Positions 11,586 through 31,058 of a stretch of 64,000 nt of DNA are shown here, one piece after another. Position numbers and translations under genes: made by a program. The DNA is from Brachionus koreanus (lineage: Eukaryota; Rotifera; Eurotatoria; Ploima; Brachionidae), in the NCBI GenBank assembly GCA_016987375.1, contig PJRA01000508.1, forward strand, positions 1,542,247 to 1,606,246. Direction: 5' to 3'. The number at the start of each line of letters is the position of its first letter. Position 1 is the first letter of the stretch. The notes beneath the pieces are model-generated. The model saw only the letters and a list, made by a program, of their open reading frames with translations. It made no database searches and was not told the DNA's origin.

Positions 11586-12835
11586 ATGAGCGACAGTGAT
11601 TCAGAAAAAAAAAGAAAAAACTCAGATGAATCGGATTCAGATGACGAAGAAGCTGTGAATAGCGTTCAATGGCCCGTACAAATCAGAATTAGCATTGAAT
11701 TTTTATCTATAGGAGAAGTAGATACACTAAACGAAAAATTCCACGCTGAAGTCAGAATTATTTCCAAATGGTTTGATAATCGATCTGATAAGAAAAAGTA
11801 TGATCGCAAAAGAGACTGGAATCCAAATTTGTTTATTGAGAATGCCATGCATGATGTGAAAGAAAAAATAAGACACAAAGCTATCATTTTGGACAAAGAA
11901 AGACGAGAAATAACTGAAACTCGTTTGGCCAAAGGAAACTTTTGGGAAAGAATTGAACTTCAAAATTTTCCTTTGGACACCCAGGAGTTGAGCATCACAT
12001 TTGCCAGTAAATTAAAAACTTCCCAAGTGAGCCTAATTCAAAATCAAAAAAAAATATCAACCATTTATTTTGAAACATTGCATTCGTTTCGAGATCAACA
12101 AAAATGGAAAGTAAGGTAAAAAGAAAAAAAATTCTCAAAAAATTAATAATTTTTCACCAGCTATATAAGATGGTGAATGTAAGTCAACAAGCATCGTATG
12201 ACATTGGAAGCATCAAATCCATAAACGAAATAGATGCTGAAGCTAATGAATTCGATGGATTGAATCGTATTATGAAATCGAAACGAGCCAAATTCGTAGC
12301 CACATGCTTTTGTTCCCGACGACCAGCTTATTATTTAATAAATTGTTTTTCGTTCAATTTTTTAATAACATGTTTATCCTTGACAATTTTTTCGCTTGAA
12401 ACCCGTCTAGCGCCGAACAGAATTTCAGGTACATTTACTCTAATATTAACCAGGTAAGAAGAAATACCTAAAAAAAAAAACTATTCTAAAATTTAGATAA
12501 TTCTTTTTTTCAGTGTGTCATTCAAATGGGTGAGCAATCGTACTCTGCCAACAGTGTCTTATTTAACTTCCTTAGATAAATATCAAATAACCAGCATAAT
12601 TTATTTGGTGCTTTGCTGCGTTTGGCATTCAACTATTTCGAGTATTGGCATTGACATGTCCAAAAAAATAATTATTGATAAAATAGCCGTGGGTGTATTT
12701 GCCTTGTTTTTCATAGTCATCCAAATTGTGTTTAGCATTCGAATTTTTAAAGCGTTTCAAGGCCTCAGAGAACTCAAGCTCCGAGAAGAACGTTTTATTA
12801 GACAAGTGCCTGAATACGACGATGACGATATTTGA
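11586..12835 (+). CDS. Atypical Cys-less pentameric ligand-gated ion channel-like protein, copy B
   Basis: Three exons, 379 codons: 11586-12110, 12161-12453, 12514-12835. It opens with a very acidic/basic serine-rich stretch (MSDSDSEKKRKNSDESDSDD) that is not a signal peptide. It then parallels copy A: IDTLNEKFHAEV-type strand (IGEVDTLNEKF), DWNPNLFIENA, FWERIELQNFPLDTQEL, RRPAYYLIN before M1, LTSVSFKWVSNRTLPTVSY at M2-M3, and a short M3-M4 link. Cys-loop cysteines are absent. The protein ends in an acidic EYDDDDI. Copy B lacks A's first intron, has an intron between M1 and M2 that A lacks, and shares the intron after QQKW with a 4-nt offset. A TTCCAG acceptor ends 10 nt before the ATG. Probably a tandem duplicate of copy A. 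The function is inferred only from the fold. Confidence 0.85.
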
Positions 12836-13739
12836 ACAGATACTCAATTTAAATTATTCATTAAAAGACTAATTTAATTCTCTCAAAAAATATATTTGAA
12901 TAAAATCTAATTTTGATAATTTTTGTCTTTAATATCTATTTTATATTTGTGATTTTTCACAATCAAAAAAAATTTATAGATTTTTTTTGCTATAAATGAT
13001 GGAAACGATGGTAAATTTATTAACGCCCCTTAGGCATTGTAAAAAAAAAAAGAAAATAAAAATGAAAATAATTTATAAGACAAGAAAAGACAAGTTGTTT
13101 TGAGTCCATTATGGTAAATTTTGTAAGACATTATTTTTTTTTTATTTCATTAATTTCTATTCATTTTCTCTTACATTTGAATCAACGTTTTAAATTTCTG
13201 ATTTTCCTATTTTAGGATAAACAATTTGATCAAGATACACCAATCGGGTCGAACTACAAGACTACTAATAATAGAAGACCACAGAATTTCTTAAAAAGCT
13301 TTGTATATTTTTTAAATTTTTGGAATTATTCTTCGGTTATTCATAATTTCTTTAAAAAATGATTCAATTTTTTCTCTAAAATAAATTGATGCATAGATCA
13401 TTTGAAATTAATTTGAAATAACAAACTTTATATAATTTATAAAAAGAGTCGATCATCCTTTATCAATTTCAACTAATTTACATGTAGATAATTTTGGAAA
13501 TTTAAAAAAAATTATCAAAATAATTATTACTGTTCTCTGTTGTTTTAGTCAATAAATAATTTAAAAAAATTTAGGCGTTTTTGGATGCTAAACTTCAACA
13601 ATTAAAAATAAAATAAAATTTAAATTTGGATAATTTTTTTAGACAAAAACAAACTTTCTCTAACTCTAAAGTAGTTACGTTTAACAAAAAAACAGCACTG
13701 TTTAAAACTTTCTGAAATCACTGTTTGTTAAGAGATCTA

Positions 13740-13827
13740 CGGCGGTTCTAATAAAGGGAAGCGGTCGCAGGCTTGACAGCCATTTGCCGACCATTTTCAG
13801 ACACGACCGACCTTTTGAGAACCGCTG
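13740..13827. repeat. Short hAT-like MITE forming a GC-richer hairpin
   Basis: Conspicuously GC-rich island in A/T DNA. The ends CGGCGGTTCT and AGAACCGCTG are inverted repeats. Pairing continues inward (AAAGG-CGGTCG against CGACCGACCTTTT), giving arms of about 30 bp. CAGxGGTTCT termini are typical of hAT elements. The flanking 8-mers (GAGATCTA, TATTTAGA) do not match, so any target duplication has decayed. It has no coding capacity. Confidence 0.6.
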
Positions 13828-14963
13828 TATTTAGACCTTGAAAATTTTATCAAAAATAAAATAAACACATTAACGCTTTTATTAGTCTTAAATGAATTTT
13901 GCAAAACAAGAAGTTTTTCAAAATATCTTTTAAACGAAGCTTGACTACAATTTTTTATTTGTTTGATCAAGAAATTAGAATTAAAGCATTCTTAGATTAA
14001 TTTTCAATTTTTTAAAAAAAAGCTAACAAATTATGACAAATTGCTAACAAATTGATCTAAAAAGTAAATATTTTTTTTTAATGAAAATAAAAATTTTCAA
14101 ACAAATATTTTACTAATATTTTTTGAATAATTTTATTAATAGAGAAGAGTGCAAAAGAAGCTCCAAAAATTAAAAGTAATTGCAGATAATTTTTCAATAC
14201 AGCTTTTAATTATTCTTAAATAATTAAAAATCTTAAAAATATATTTTTTATTTTCTCACTAAACATCGTTTCTTAATTTGAAATTCGATTTTTACAAATC
14301 CGGATGTAATCAATTTTTATTAAAAAAATTATCAAATTAAATTTTCTGAAAATTGAAAAAAAAAAAGAAAAATTTGCAATTATTAATCTTCTATTTTATA
14401 AACAAATTCAATTTACTTTGAATTATTATCGAGGAGATTTTTTCAATTTTTGTGTACTTAATTTCAATAAATTTTGCTTCTGTTAAAACTTCATTAGAGA
14501 ATAAAATTTATATGTACGAAGAAAAAGCAAGCTTACAAATACTTCTTACTAGGAACACATCAACGGTAACTTTTCATCTTCAAGTATATTTAGTTAAACA
14601 AAATTTGGACAAATAATTTAAATATTTTAAATAATAAATTTAAACAATTTAGTTTATTTTGATTTTTGATTTTCAAATGTTCACATAAAAGAAAATTCTT
14701 ATTATTACATTAACTTAAATAAAAATTAAAGAATAAGGAATTATTTTTGAAGTTAAAAGAAAAAAGCAACATTGGCAAGAAAATTTAATTCAATTTTATA
14801 AATTAAAAAGACCATTTTCTTATTTTCTATTTATCTTTAAAACAATAGCGAATTTTTTTTATTTTTTTTTGATTTAAAATAATTTTTTCAATAAGTAATG
14901 TTTGAAATTGAATAAAAAAATTTCATTTTTTTTATTTTTAGTTTTATCATTGAAAAATAATCA

Positions 14964-15179
14964 TTAACACTAGATGCACAGTCATTTGACTCGTTTGAAA
15001 AATTTTTAAATCCTCGAATCGTTTGAATGGATTTTTCAAATAAATATATCTTTTTTGAATTATGTAGATGTTAAAATTTTTTTAAAAAATGATATTAATT
15101 TATAGAATTATTACAGTATTTTATAAAATATTTTTGAATTAAAAAAACATGAAAAAATGCTTGGTGCCTCTAGTGTTAA
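14964..15179. mobile_element. piggyBac-like MITE, copy 1 (both ends intact)
   Basis: A 216-bp element bounded by TTAACACTAGATGCAC and GTGCCTCTAGTGTTAA, which are inverted repeats with one mismatch. The outer TTAA matches the target site used by piggyBac elements, leaving CACTAGAkGCAC as the terminal repeat. The interior (AAATATATCTTTTTTGAATT, then TGAAAAAATGCTTGGTGC) recurs at 31608-31805 and 34524-34682. It is non-coding. Confidence 0.75.
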
Positions 15180-15399
15180 AAAAGATATATAATAAAAAAA
15201 TATGAAGATTTAAAACAATATTCTTATTTTAAGAGAAAAATTTCAGATTTTAAATCTTTAAAAATTCAATAATTGGTATGTTATTTTTTATGAATTTTCG
15301 AAAATTTAAATTAATTAGAATGATCAGAATAACGCCTTAGTAAATAAAGTTAATAACAAAGAAATCAAAAAGTCAGAAAGAAGCTCAAGGGAGCAGTAG

Positions 15400-15760
15400 A
15401 AACATTTCAATGATCGATACAACATCAGTCATGACGCCTGAAACTGAAAACCTTCATGGGGAGAAAGCAAGCAGAAGAGTAGGATATTTACTGCGAACAT
15501 GGAATGTCAGAATTATGCCCGAAGCATCAAAATGCGGTCAAGCTGTAATGGTCGTGAATAAATACGGTTTAGAGTTTCTAGATATATGGGATAGTCGTTG
15601 GACAAGATCAAAAAATAGTTCATGGACCTCCCTGTAGTCTGGATCTAAAAACACAAGACTATACGGCGTACAGATGATAAATTTAACGTGATTCTGGAAA
15701 AAGGACAATCTGAGAGCTTCAAAGTTTCTGCTAGAGTCAAGCAAAGATTCATTTTCTCTC
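15400..15760 (+). mobile_element. RTE-type LINE endonuclease fragment (broken)
   Basis: An open stretch (15410-15637) reads LRTWNVRIMPEASKCGQ, then KYGLEFLDIWDSRWTRSK. This matches the N-terminal motif I of APE-type endonucleases in RTE-like LINEs (TWNVRTM ... LGI-E-RWT). The frame then breaks. The following bases look like diverged continuation but cannot be read through. It is an isolated 5' piece with no RT domain nearby, hence a dead copy. Confidence 0.7.
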
Positions 15761-18034
15761 CAACAAGGAAAAGTTTCGAAAAGATCGATTTGAATGGAAA
15801 TTAAAAGTAATGACCCTATGCTTTAAGGATGAATAAATAAGGAAACAATAAAAAAAGAATCAATTTATAAAAGGAAGATTAAAAAAATCTAAAATTTTAA
15901 GATATATTTTCTTTAGTTATCGATGAATTTCATTTTTTGATATTCATCGTTTAAATTTTTTGTATTTTTTGAACAGTTGAGGTTTTCATTACTTCAAGTG
16001 AATTTTTAAGTTCTAGTCTTTTTCAAAAACAAACTTTGCATTAGTTTTTGTACTTTTCTTTCATTAAATTTTTGATTACTTACATAAAAAAAATGTTCAA
16101 TTGAATATTCATTTTGGTATTTTAAAATAAAGAAATTATGCTCAAAGGAAACTAATAATGCAAACCTGGTTAATCTCAGGCATTTTTATTCAACACTGAG
16201 ATCATGTTAAAATTGTATGAGATTAATGACTGATTCAGCACCTCTGTTATTTGTCATTAAGTTATCACTAAAAGTCTAAAATGTAAATGATTAGAATTAA
16301 ATGCCTAAACAGTAAACAAATGAAGCAAAATTGTTATGAAAATCGAAAAGAATTTTTTTGATGATAATTTCTTTTATCGATTTTATTCTGAAATAATTAT
16401 TAACTATCTTAAATTAAAAATGATAAATTACTTTTGTTTTATTTATTTAAGAAAATTTATGAATTGCTTATTGACTACTCAACTTTTCGTTAATTAGAGT
16501 TGTTTTTAAAGTTAGCGGAAGAACGTCAATTTTTTTCGGATAAAAAAATAAAAAATTTACTTTTTTCAGTAAATACAATTGCATTTTTAATCGTATTTAT
16601 GAAGCACTATTGATTTATATTAAAACCCTCTTGCTAATTAGAATTTTCTATCAAGTGTTTATCAACAAGGAAAACTTAAGGACACTTTCTTTTTTTCCTG
16701 ATTTGAATTCAAAATTGAATATTTTTCGGATTAACACAAAAATTATCATAAAATCTATGCATTGGTTTTTTCTTCTTCATTTATATCCTTTATTCTTTCT
16801 TAAAAAGCTTTATAGTCAATTTAATTAATTTATTATTACGATTAAATTTTTCTTTAGGCTTTTAAACTTATGATAATATTTTTCAAACAAGACAAAAACA
16901 AAAAACAGTTAGAAAAAACTAAGTTTGTATAGCTCGAGTGAATTTCTAGTTTAGCTTCATTTTTTAAAAAAATTTTATTTATATCATCGACACATTAACT
17001 AAAAACCAAAAAGGGTTTAAGTTTATCATAGGACTCATTAATATTTGTTAAGTCGTTTGAAAAAAAAATCGTTTTTTTTTAGTTTGAGATAAAAAAAATT
17101 AACTCAGTTTAGTAATTACATCTTTAATTCATCAATCAAAAAAAATAATTTGTTATAATTAAACTAATAATTTTGCCCAAGCGATGACAACGAGACTTTT
17201 ATTTTAAAAGCTGTAAAACATATGAATTAATAAAAGAGAATCTATATTTTTTTAAAAAATAAAGTTAATTTATTATAAATTTAAAAAAAAAAAATCATAA
17301 TTTAATATTATATCATATAGTAGCAAGTTTATGTATTTTTTTTTGAAGAGTAAATAAAAGACAATTAATTATTTATTTGAGTAAAGAATTAAAGTAGACT
17401 TTTCGATTAAATCATAGCGATTTTGAAATGAGCAGGGCTAGATTTTAAAAAAAATTTATCGAAAAATTAATTTTGATCAAAATGTTTAAACTAAACAGAA
17501 ATAAAATCGCTATTTAAAAAAAAAAGCTTTTATTTTTTTACAGCTATAAGCTAAATATTCAAGTATTTAAATTAGTTTTATTAAAAATTTTTTGTATTAT
17601 TATTTTAGAAATTTTTTTTGGAAGATGAAAAGGAAATATGTATTTAACAAAGATCTAATCAAGGAAATTTTTAAATAAAATAAAAAATTACTTATCTAAA
17701 AATTTAATCGATTAGTTAATTTAAATTTTCAATTTTTAAAAGTGTTTAAATCAAATAGGCAATTTTTAGCAACTGTGTTTCCTTTTTAAAACCTTCCATG
17801 TGTCAATTTCAGAAGCTTTTTTATTATAGATTGAAAAATCTAGCTATTAAATAATCAATAAAAACAGCGTTTATTAGAATACAACATTATTTTTAGAAAA
17901 AATTTTATCTTACAATGTTTTTTGTTAATGACAATTATAACTGGTTAAATAAGGAAATTTCCCAGTTATTATTTAAACATAAATAGAAAATTTTATTATT
18001 TTCATTTTTCGCTTAATCTTGCATTATATTTAGT

Positions 18035-18395
18035 TCAGAGAAAATACCACTGAGACTAGTATTCAATCTCAGAAGTGTGGTCTCGCTTGTTCGAACCCTC
18101 TAATGACAGTTTCCACTATTAGAATCTTTGCTGCCGTGAATTCATTATAAAGCTCTAGTATTATGTGTTTTCTCTACTTAATTTAAAATCTTAATAAACA
18201 CAAAAAATGAGTCGATCAAGCAAATCTAAACAATTATTTGCGTGCTAGAGTTCAGCAAATCAATAACGACATATTTAAAACCAGCTTAATCAATGAAGGA
18301 AACGATCTAAAGTTATTATGGAATAAATTTAATGAGAGCTTATCGATGAGATTCGTACATGTCATGCATAAAACAGCCTAAACAAGCATTTCATT
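18035..18395 (+). mobile_element. Possible retroelement remnant with 5' structured leader
   Basis: 18035-18175 is less A/T-biased and its ends are weak inverted repeats (AGAGAAAATACC against GTGTTTTCTCT). It contains GTTCGAACCCT, which resembles a pol III B box on either strand. It is followed by an open frame reading NNYLRARVQQINNDIFKTSL and GNDLKLLWNKFNES, which resembles inter-domain LINE protein. No diagnostic catalytic motif is present, so the assignment is tentative. Confidence 0.3.
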
Positions 18396-18933
18396 TAAGA
18401 TTCTTAGACTTGAAAATTATCAATCACTTTTTTGCTTTTTTTTTTCTCTCTCTATTATCTTTTAATTGAGCGTATTTTTTTTTCTTGATAAAAATCGAAA
18501 TTTAACGAAATAACAAAATTGAAAGAAACGCTTGCAAATTACTTGGAATAATTTGCAATCGTTTTAAATTATTAAGTCAAGAATAAAAAAAAGATAGAAT
18601 TCCCAAGAAATAAAGCTTGGAAATTATTAAAATTCAATTTAAACCAAAAATACGCAATCAATTACAAAATTGATCGATTTTGTGTTATTTTTTAGATTGT
18701 TTTTCTTATTGGAAGGCTTAAAAAATAAACACAATAAGCAATACTGATAGTTGATATTGTTGATGCTTTGGGTAAACTCAAACATTTAGATGGCATTTTC
18801 TTTCAGAAAAAAAAAACATTTATTCCCAATAAATAATCCATTGTTTTTTAAAAACTTGTTTCTTTTTAATATTAGATTTAAATATATTCAAAATTTAATC
18901 TAACACTGGCAGCCTTAGATAGAAAAATCAAAA

Positions 18934-26620
<7,687 letters not shown>

Positions 26621-26984
26621 ATGTTTTGAACGCTAAATGCATAAAACCTTCACATTAAAGCCATAGATCGGCTTGGTTTTAATGCTTTAGCTTAAAGTCT
26701 GGGGATATGTTTTTCATAATACTAATCGTGCTTGAATGTATTTGATTTCTATGCAAATATAATTAAAAATATTCTCTTTTTTTTTTTATTTTAAATTCAA
26801 GATAGTAGACTTTTAAACTTTGCAATTTTTTGTAATTTTTGATGGATAATCTCTTTGAAGAAATATCATTGCAAAATTGTAAATAAATTTTCCTAATAAA
26901 ACGAAAAAAAAGCCGCCTTTATTTTAGTCCTTTGAAACATCATTTTTTTTTAAAAAAGAATTTTGTTGCCCCAAAAAATCGAGT

Positions 26985-29900
26985 ATGAATGTAGCCGAGC
27001 TGGACGACAATCCTCAAAAAAATTCCGATTCTGATGAATTTCAGACGCCGACGAATTTATCGTCAAGTAACCTGGTTAAATTTAACCTCGGTCCGGACGA
27101 AAATGTTACTCTAAATGACACAGAAGATGAACAAGACACGACCATCAATGAGAGTGTTAACACAAACGTGAATGAAAATCGACCGAATCTGATCAATTCA
27201 TATTCAAATTCAATGCCGCAATTTCCGATTCACAACTTTCAAAATCCAACTTTGACCGGACCTTTCATTCACCATGGAATAACAAACGCTAATTTCAACA
27301 CTTATTTTAATTTGCCATGTCCACTACCCGAACATTTTATTTATAAAAATTTTGATGAAAAAGAAAGCAAGTATTTTTATATTTGTATGCTCTGGTTAAA
27401 TTGAACTATAAATCTTCTATAAAGATCAAAGGAGAGCTATGTTCGGTCTGTACAATGATCTAAAATTTACACAATACAATTTTCATAGTCTTGAAACATT
27501 CGGCTTTTTTATCAGATATTCTCTGAATTTAAGCCCTGAGCTGTGCAAAGAAATACTGTCTAATCATAAAATTCTTCACTGGCTCGATCGAAACAAGCCA
27601 GATGGCTTTGTCTATCACACTTTACCCAAATGTAAATATAATCCTAAACTTAATTTTAACATGTTTGATATGTTGACCAGTCTTTTTGGACATTTGAATA
27701 GGTGAAGGAAAGAAAAAAATGCTTCCGGTACGCTGCGATATGTGCAAGTTTTACGGACACTTATCACACAATTGCTCTATTAAAGAAGTAAAACAAATTT
27801 TTGATATTAAATAATTATTTTGTCAATTTTTTGGCTTTTTATGTTTTTCATTGTCACTTATTATTTGGTCAGAAAAAAAAATTGTTTTAATTTTGTTAAA
27901 ATTTATTAAAACGATTTTTTTAAACACAATATTGAACTGATCTTAAGAATTAATTAACTTTTTAAATTAAAATTGGAAGCAATCGTTTAAACTCTATAAT
28001 GTGGTAGGTAAAATTAATGATTAAAAATAAAACATTTTATTATTAAATATGGTTTAAAAAAAAGGCACTAAAGAGTGGTGCATGCCGTTGTCATATTTGT
28101 GGTCAACTTGGACATCCAGCTGAAGCAGGTCTTTGTGTCTATATTTCTTGCAGCTTTTGCCGTAAATACGGCCATTGGAACCACATGTGTCCGAACATAG
28201 ATAAAGTTTCTCGAACATTGTGCCACAAGTGTCAACGATATGGACACACTACAGAAGTGATTAATTGAAAAAGTAAATAAAAAAATCTAAAATTATTTTT
28301 AGAGGTGTCCCGATCAATGGCGACAATTTGACAGGATTGTAAGTATTTGAGTGGAAAATTTATTCTATCTTATAACAAATTTGTTTTAATAAGTCCACTT
28401 TGGAACAAACACCTTATCAGGATCCTAGCGTGACTAATAAGCCTGTTTATTGTTATCAGTGCGCCAAACAAGGCCATTATGGGCATGTAAATTTTTTGTC
28501 AAACAATTTCAATAAAAAATTATTTATTTTTTTTTCTTTTTTTAAAGAACTGTCCAGATTTTTATAGAAAATATTTTATAAGAGATAATCATCAGCTAAA
28601 TCCGGTGTATTTTTTTGCTGGCTCGTCGCCTTTTGTCAAACATTCTGTGCCATTAAATGAAACAGACAAAAAGCTAATTGACCATTTGGTTAAAAAACCT
28701 ATAGAAGAAGTATTCAGAACCGAAACACCAAGACAAGATCCACTTGAAATGCTTGAAAAATTTCAAGCCAAATTGCGCCAAGAAGCCCAAGAGCACAACC
28801 AGCTATTTTTCAATGAAATGTTTAATCCGGCTCAAATGTACTCAAACAATGTTGGCTTCAAAAAATTCATTCGCAGATGGTCAAATTGGGTTATTGACTT
28901 CAATTGGATTTATTCACTTAAATTTTTTTTGGAAAATTTACACGAAAGCAAAATGTTTTATTTAATAAAAAACTATCCAATTTTGGACAACTACGTTCTG
29001 CATTGGATGTGGTGGTCTTATTCGTTGAACAAAGACATGGAGTTTTATACCAAAGATGCATTCCGTGGAGTCGGTAGCATGCCTTGGCTACTTCATGACG
29101 ACATAAACAATAATAATAAAAAAAAGAAAAATCTAAATAGGAAAAAAAAGAAAAACACTAGCAGCAAAACAAAAAAGAATGCAATGAAAAAAAAATTTAT
29201 TTTCAGCCAATTTAATACTGACATGTTCAACTCAGAGGCGTTTAAAACAAAATTCAATCGACGATCGATAAGTATTCAAGATTTTTTGTACCAAAGTGAA
29301 TATAGAAAATTCACTAAGCCAGAAAAATTAAAATACGACGAAGCTATTCTCAAAATAAAACAAAGTTGGCAGATTTTAGATAAGAAAAAGTATACATTTA
29401 GCATGAGCAAGCAAAAATCAAAAAGCATTGATTTAAGTGAACTTGACTTAAAGTCTAATGAGTCTAACGATGACGAAAATACTGAAGATTTGGAGATAAC
29501 TATTGTCTATTCGGACAAAGAAAAAGCTAGAGCCAAAACAGACGAGTACAAAAAAGAAAATGATTTTGAATTGGAACCAATCGAAGCTAATGAAAGCAGT
29601 GTTTTTAACAAATTTGTGAAATCATTTTCTCTTGGCAACTCTGAACCAATAACTAAAGACACAAGTTTTGACAAGCTAGTTGACATTTTGAAAAATTCCA
29701 ACAAACCAAAGGAAGATAGCGGAGTGGTGGCTATTTCTGGTTTAGTGGACGATGTGTCCTCTAAGTTGGACTCAGCTCCGACAGTCGAACAAATTGAAAC
29801 TGAAATATTCAACTCGAAAACAAATAATGAATCAAGCGACTTGATAAAATTTCTTTTAAAAATTGACCAAAACCCACCAAAAATAAAAAATCAGCCTGTG

Positions 29901-31058
29901 ACTGAAACTTACAAAATTTCAAATCAACTAGAACATGGTCCTGTTTTATTGAATAAAATTTTAAATACGCCCATTAATGTAGAAATAGCTGGTCAGCATT
30001 TTTTATCCTCTTCGTCATCATCGGGATTTTCTTCATCATCAATAAGTCCTCAACCACTATCGTCGAATCCATCACCAAATACCTCATCTTCGAATTCATC
30101 TACAGCAAAGCCTAGCAATGACTCGTCTTTTTCCACATCATGCTCTTCAAAATTGTCCGATCCAGTGTCAACTTCTTCTCTTTCTCTTTCTTCGTCTTCT
30201 TCTTCGGTTTCTATTGAATCAAGCGGGAATAAACAGCTGGAAAAGCTAAAAGACAGCTTTGAGATGTGTCAAAAGGACATTATTTTTGAAGAGCAGACCG
30301 GTGATAAGCCTCTAAGTTATGTAAAACCTTCGAAATTTAAGCAAAATTCTAAAAATAATCAAAATAAATTTCAATACTTAAAGCATTCCAATAACAAGCA
30401 GTCCAGTTCAGTCTATCAGAATCGATCATTCACAAAGCCAAATTACAACAACTCGATGATGAAACAGCCTAATCAGCCCGGCACTTTTCGACCCCAGCAG
30501 TATCAGAACAGACAATTTTTGAACGTTCAATCAAAATTTCCCAAATCGAATAGCTTGCCTAGTAATGGAAAAAATTCAAATCCTTTCAGCAATAATTATG
30601 TTTATCCCATTCAGAAAGCAAACCCATCTATGCCGCAATCTTCGTCCCTGCAGTGGCAGCACGGTTATATTGCAGCTGATCAAACAAACCAGTTTAATTT
30701 TCATAACAGGAATGCGAAATTTCGCCATCATCAATTTAACAATTCAACTCAAAGTTTACGTGATAAAAAAGATTTCCGAGATCAATCTATGATGCCATTT
30801 TTGCCCTTTCAAAACATTTATCCAAATAGCACAAGTTCTTCAAATTCATCAACTCCTTCTGTTTCGTACTCAAATAGTTCAACAATTAACAATTTTCATT
30901 TTCAAAAATCGACCTCGAATCTGACTCAGCAGCAGTCACAGCCTACTTTTAAAAGAAACCAGAGCATAGCGGACTTGAATAATCATATCAGCCAAATGAA
31001 TCATCATAAACAAGCACAAATCGGATATGCCACTAGAATGAAAAATTCTAAAAAATAG
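26985..31058 (+). CDS. ZCCHC7: ZCCHC7 / Air1-2-like zinc-knuckle protein (TRAMP-type RNA surveillance)
   Basis: Seven exons, 1167 codons: 26985-27370, 27432-27631, 27702-27787, 28065-28256, 28303-28338, 28394-28486, 28548-31058. After an acidic N-terminus come five CCHC knuckles: CDMCKFYGHLSHNC, CHICGQLGHPAEAGLC (wider last spacing), CSFCRKYGHWNHMC, CHKCQRYGHTTERC, CYQCAKQGHYGHNC. Between knuckles 4 and 5 stands DQWRQFD, equivalent to the IWRxY motif by which Air proteins hold the Trf4/5 poly(A) polymerase. YCY-CA--GHYGH-CP matches vertebrate ZCCHC7 closely. The last exon is an 837-codon open frame: a short conserved start, then lysine-, serine- (about 30000-30230) and Asn/Gln-rich disordered sequence. 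ZCCHC7 is the nucleolar RNA-binding subunit that marks aberrant RNAs for the exosome. The start lies 364 nt after the ERG stop. Confidence 0.9.

Larger units (their letters stand above)
12836..18933. other. Six-kilobase spacer between channel-like gene B and ERG
   Basis: No cellular gene is supportable. Besides the separately listed MITEs and LINE fragment it is A/T-rich low-complexity DNA. The stretch just before the ERG start contains a CCTTAG acceptor-like site 15 nt before the ATG. Confidence 0.45.

Noticed and set aside
8230..11963. Minus-strand open frames opposite the two channel-like genes
   Set aside because: They lie fully within well-supported sense exons and contain no domain.
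27637..27705. Continuation of ZCCHC7 exon 2 frame to a stop after GHLNR
   Set aside because: Splicing GTAAAT to GAATAG in phase gives LPKCEGKKKMLPVRCDMC and connects to the first zinc knuckle. The unspliced frame dead-ends.
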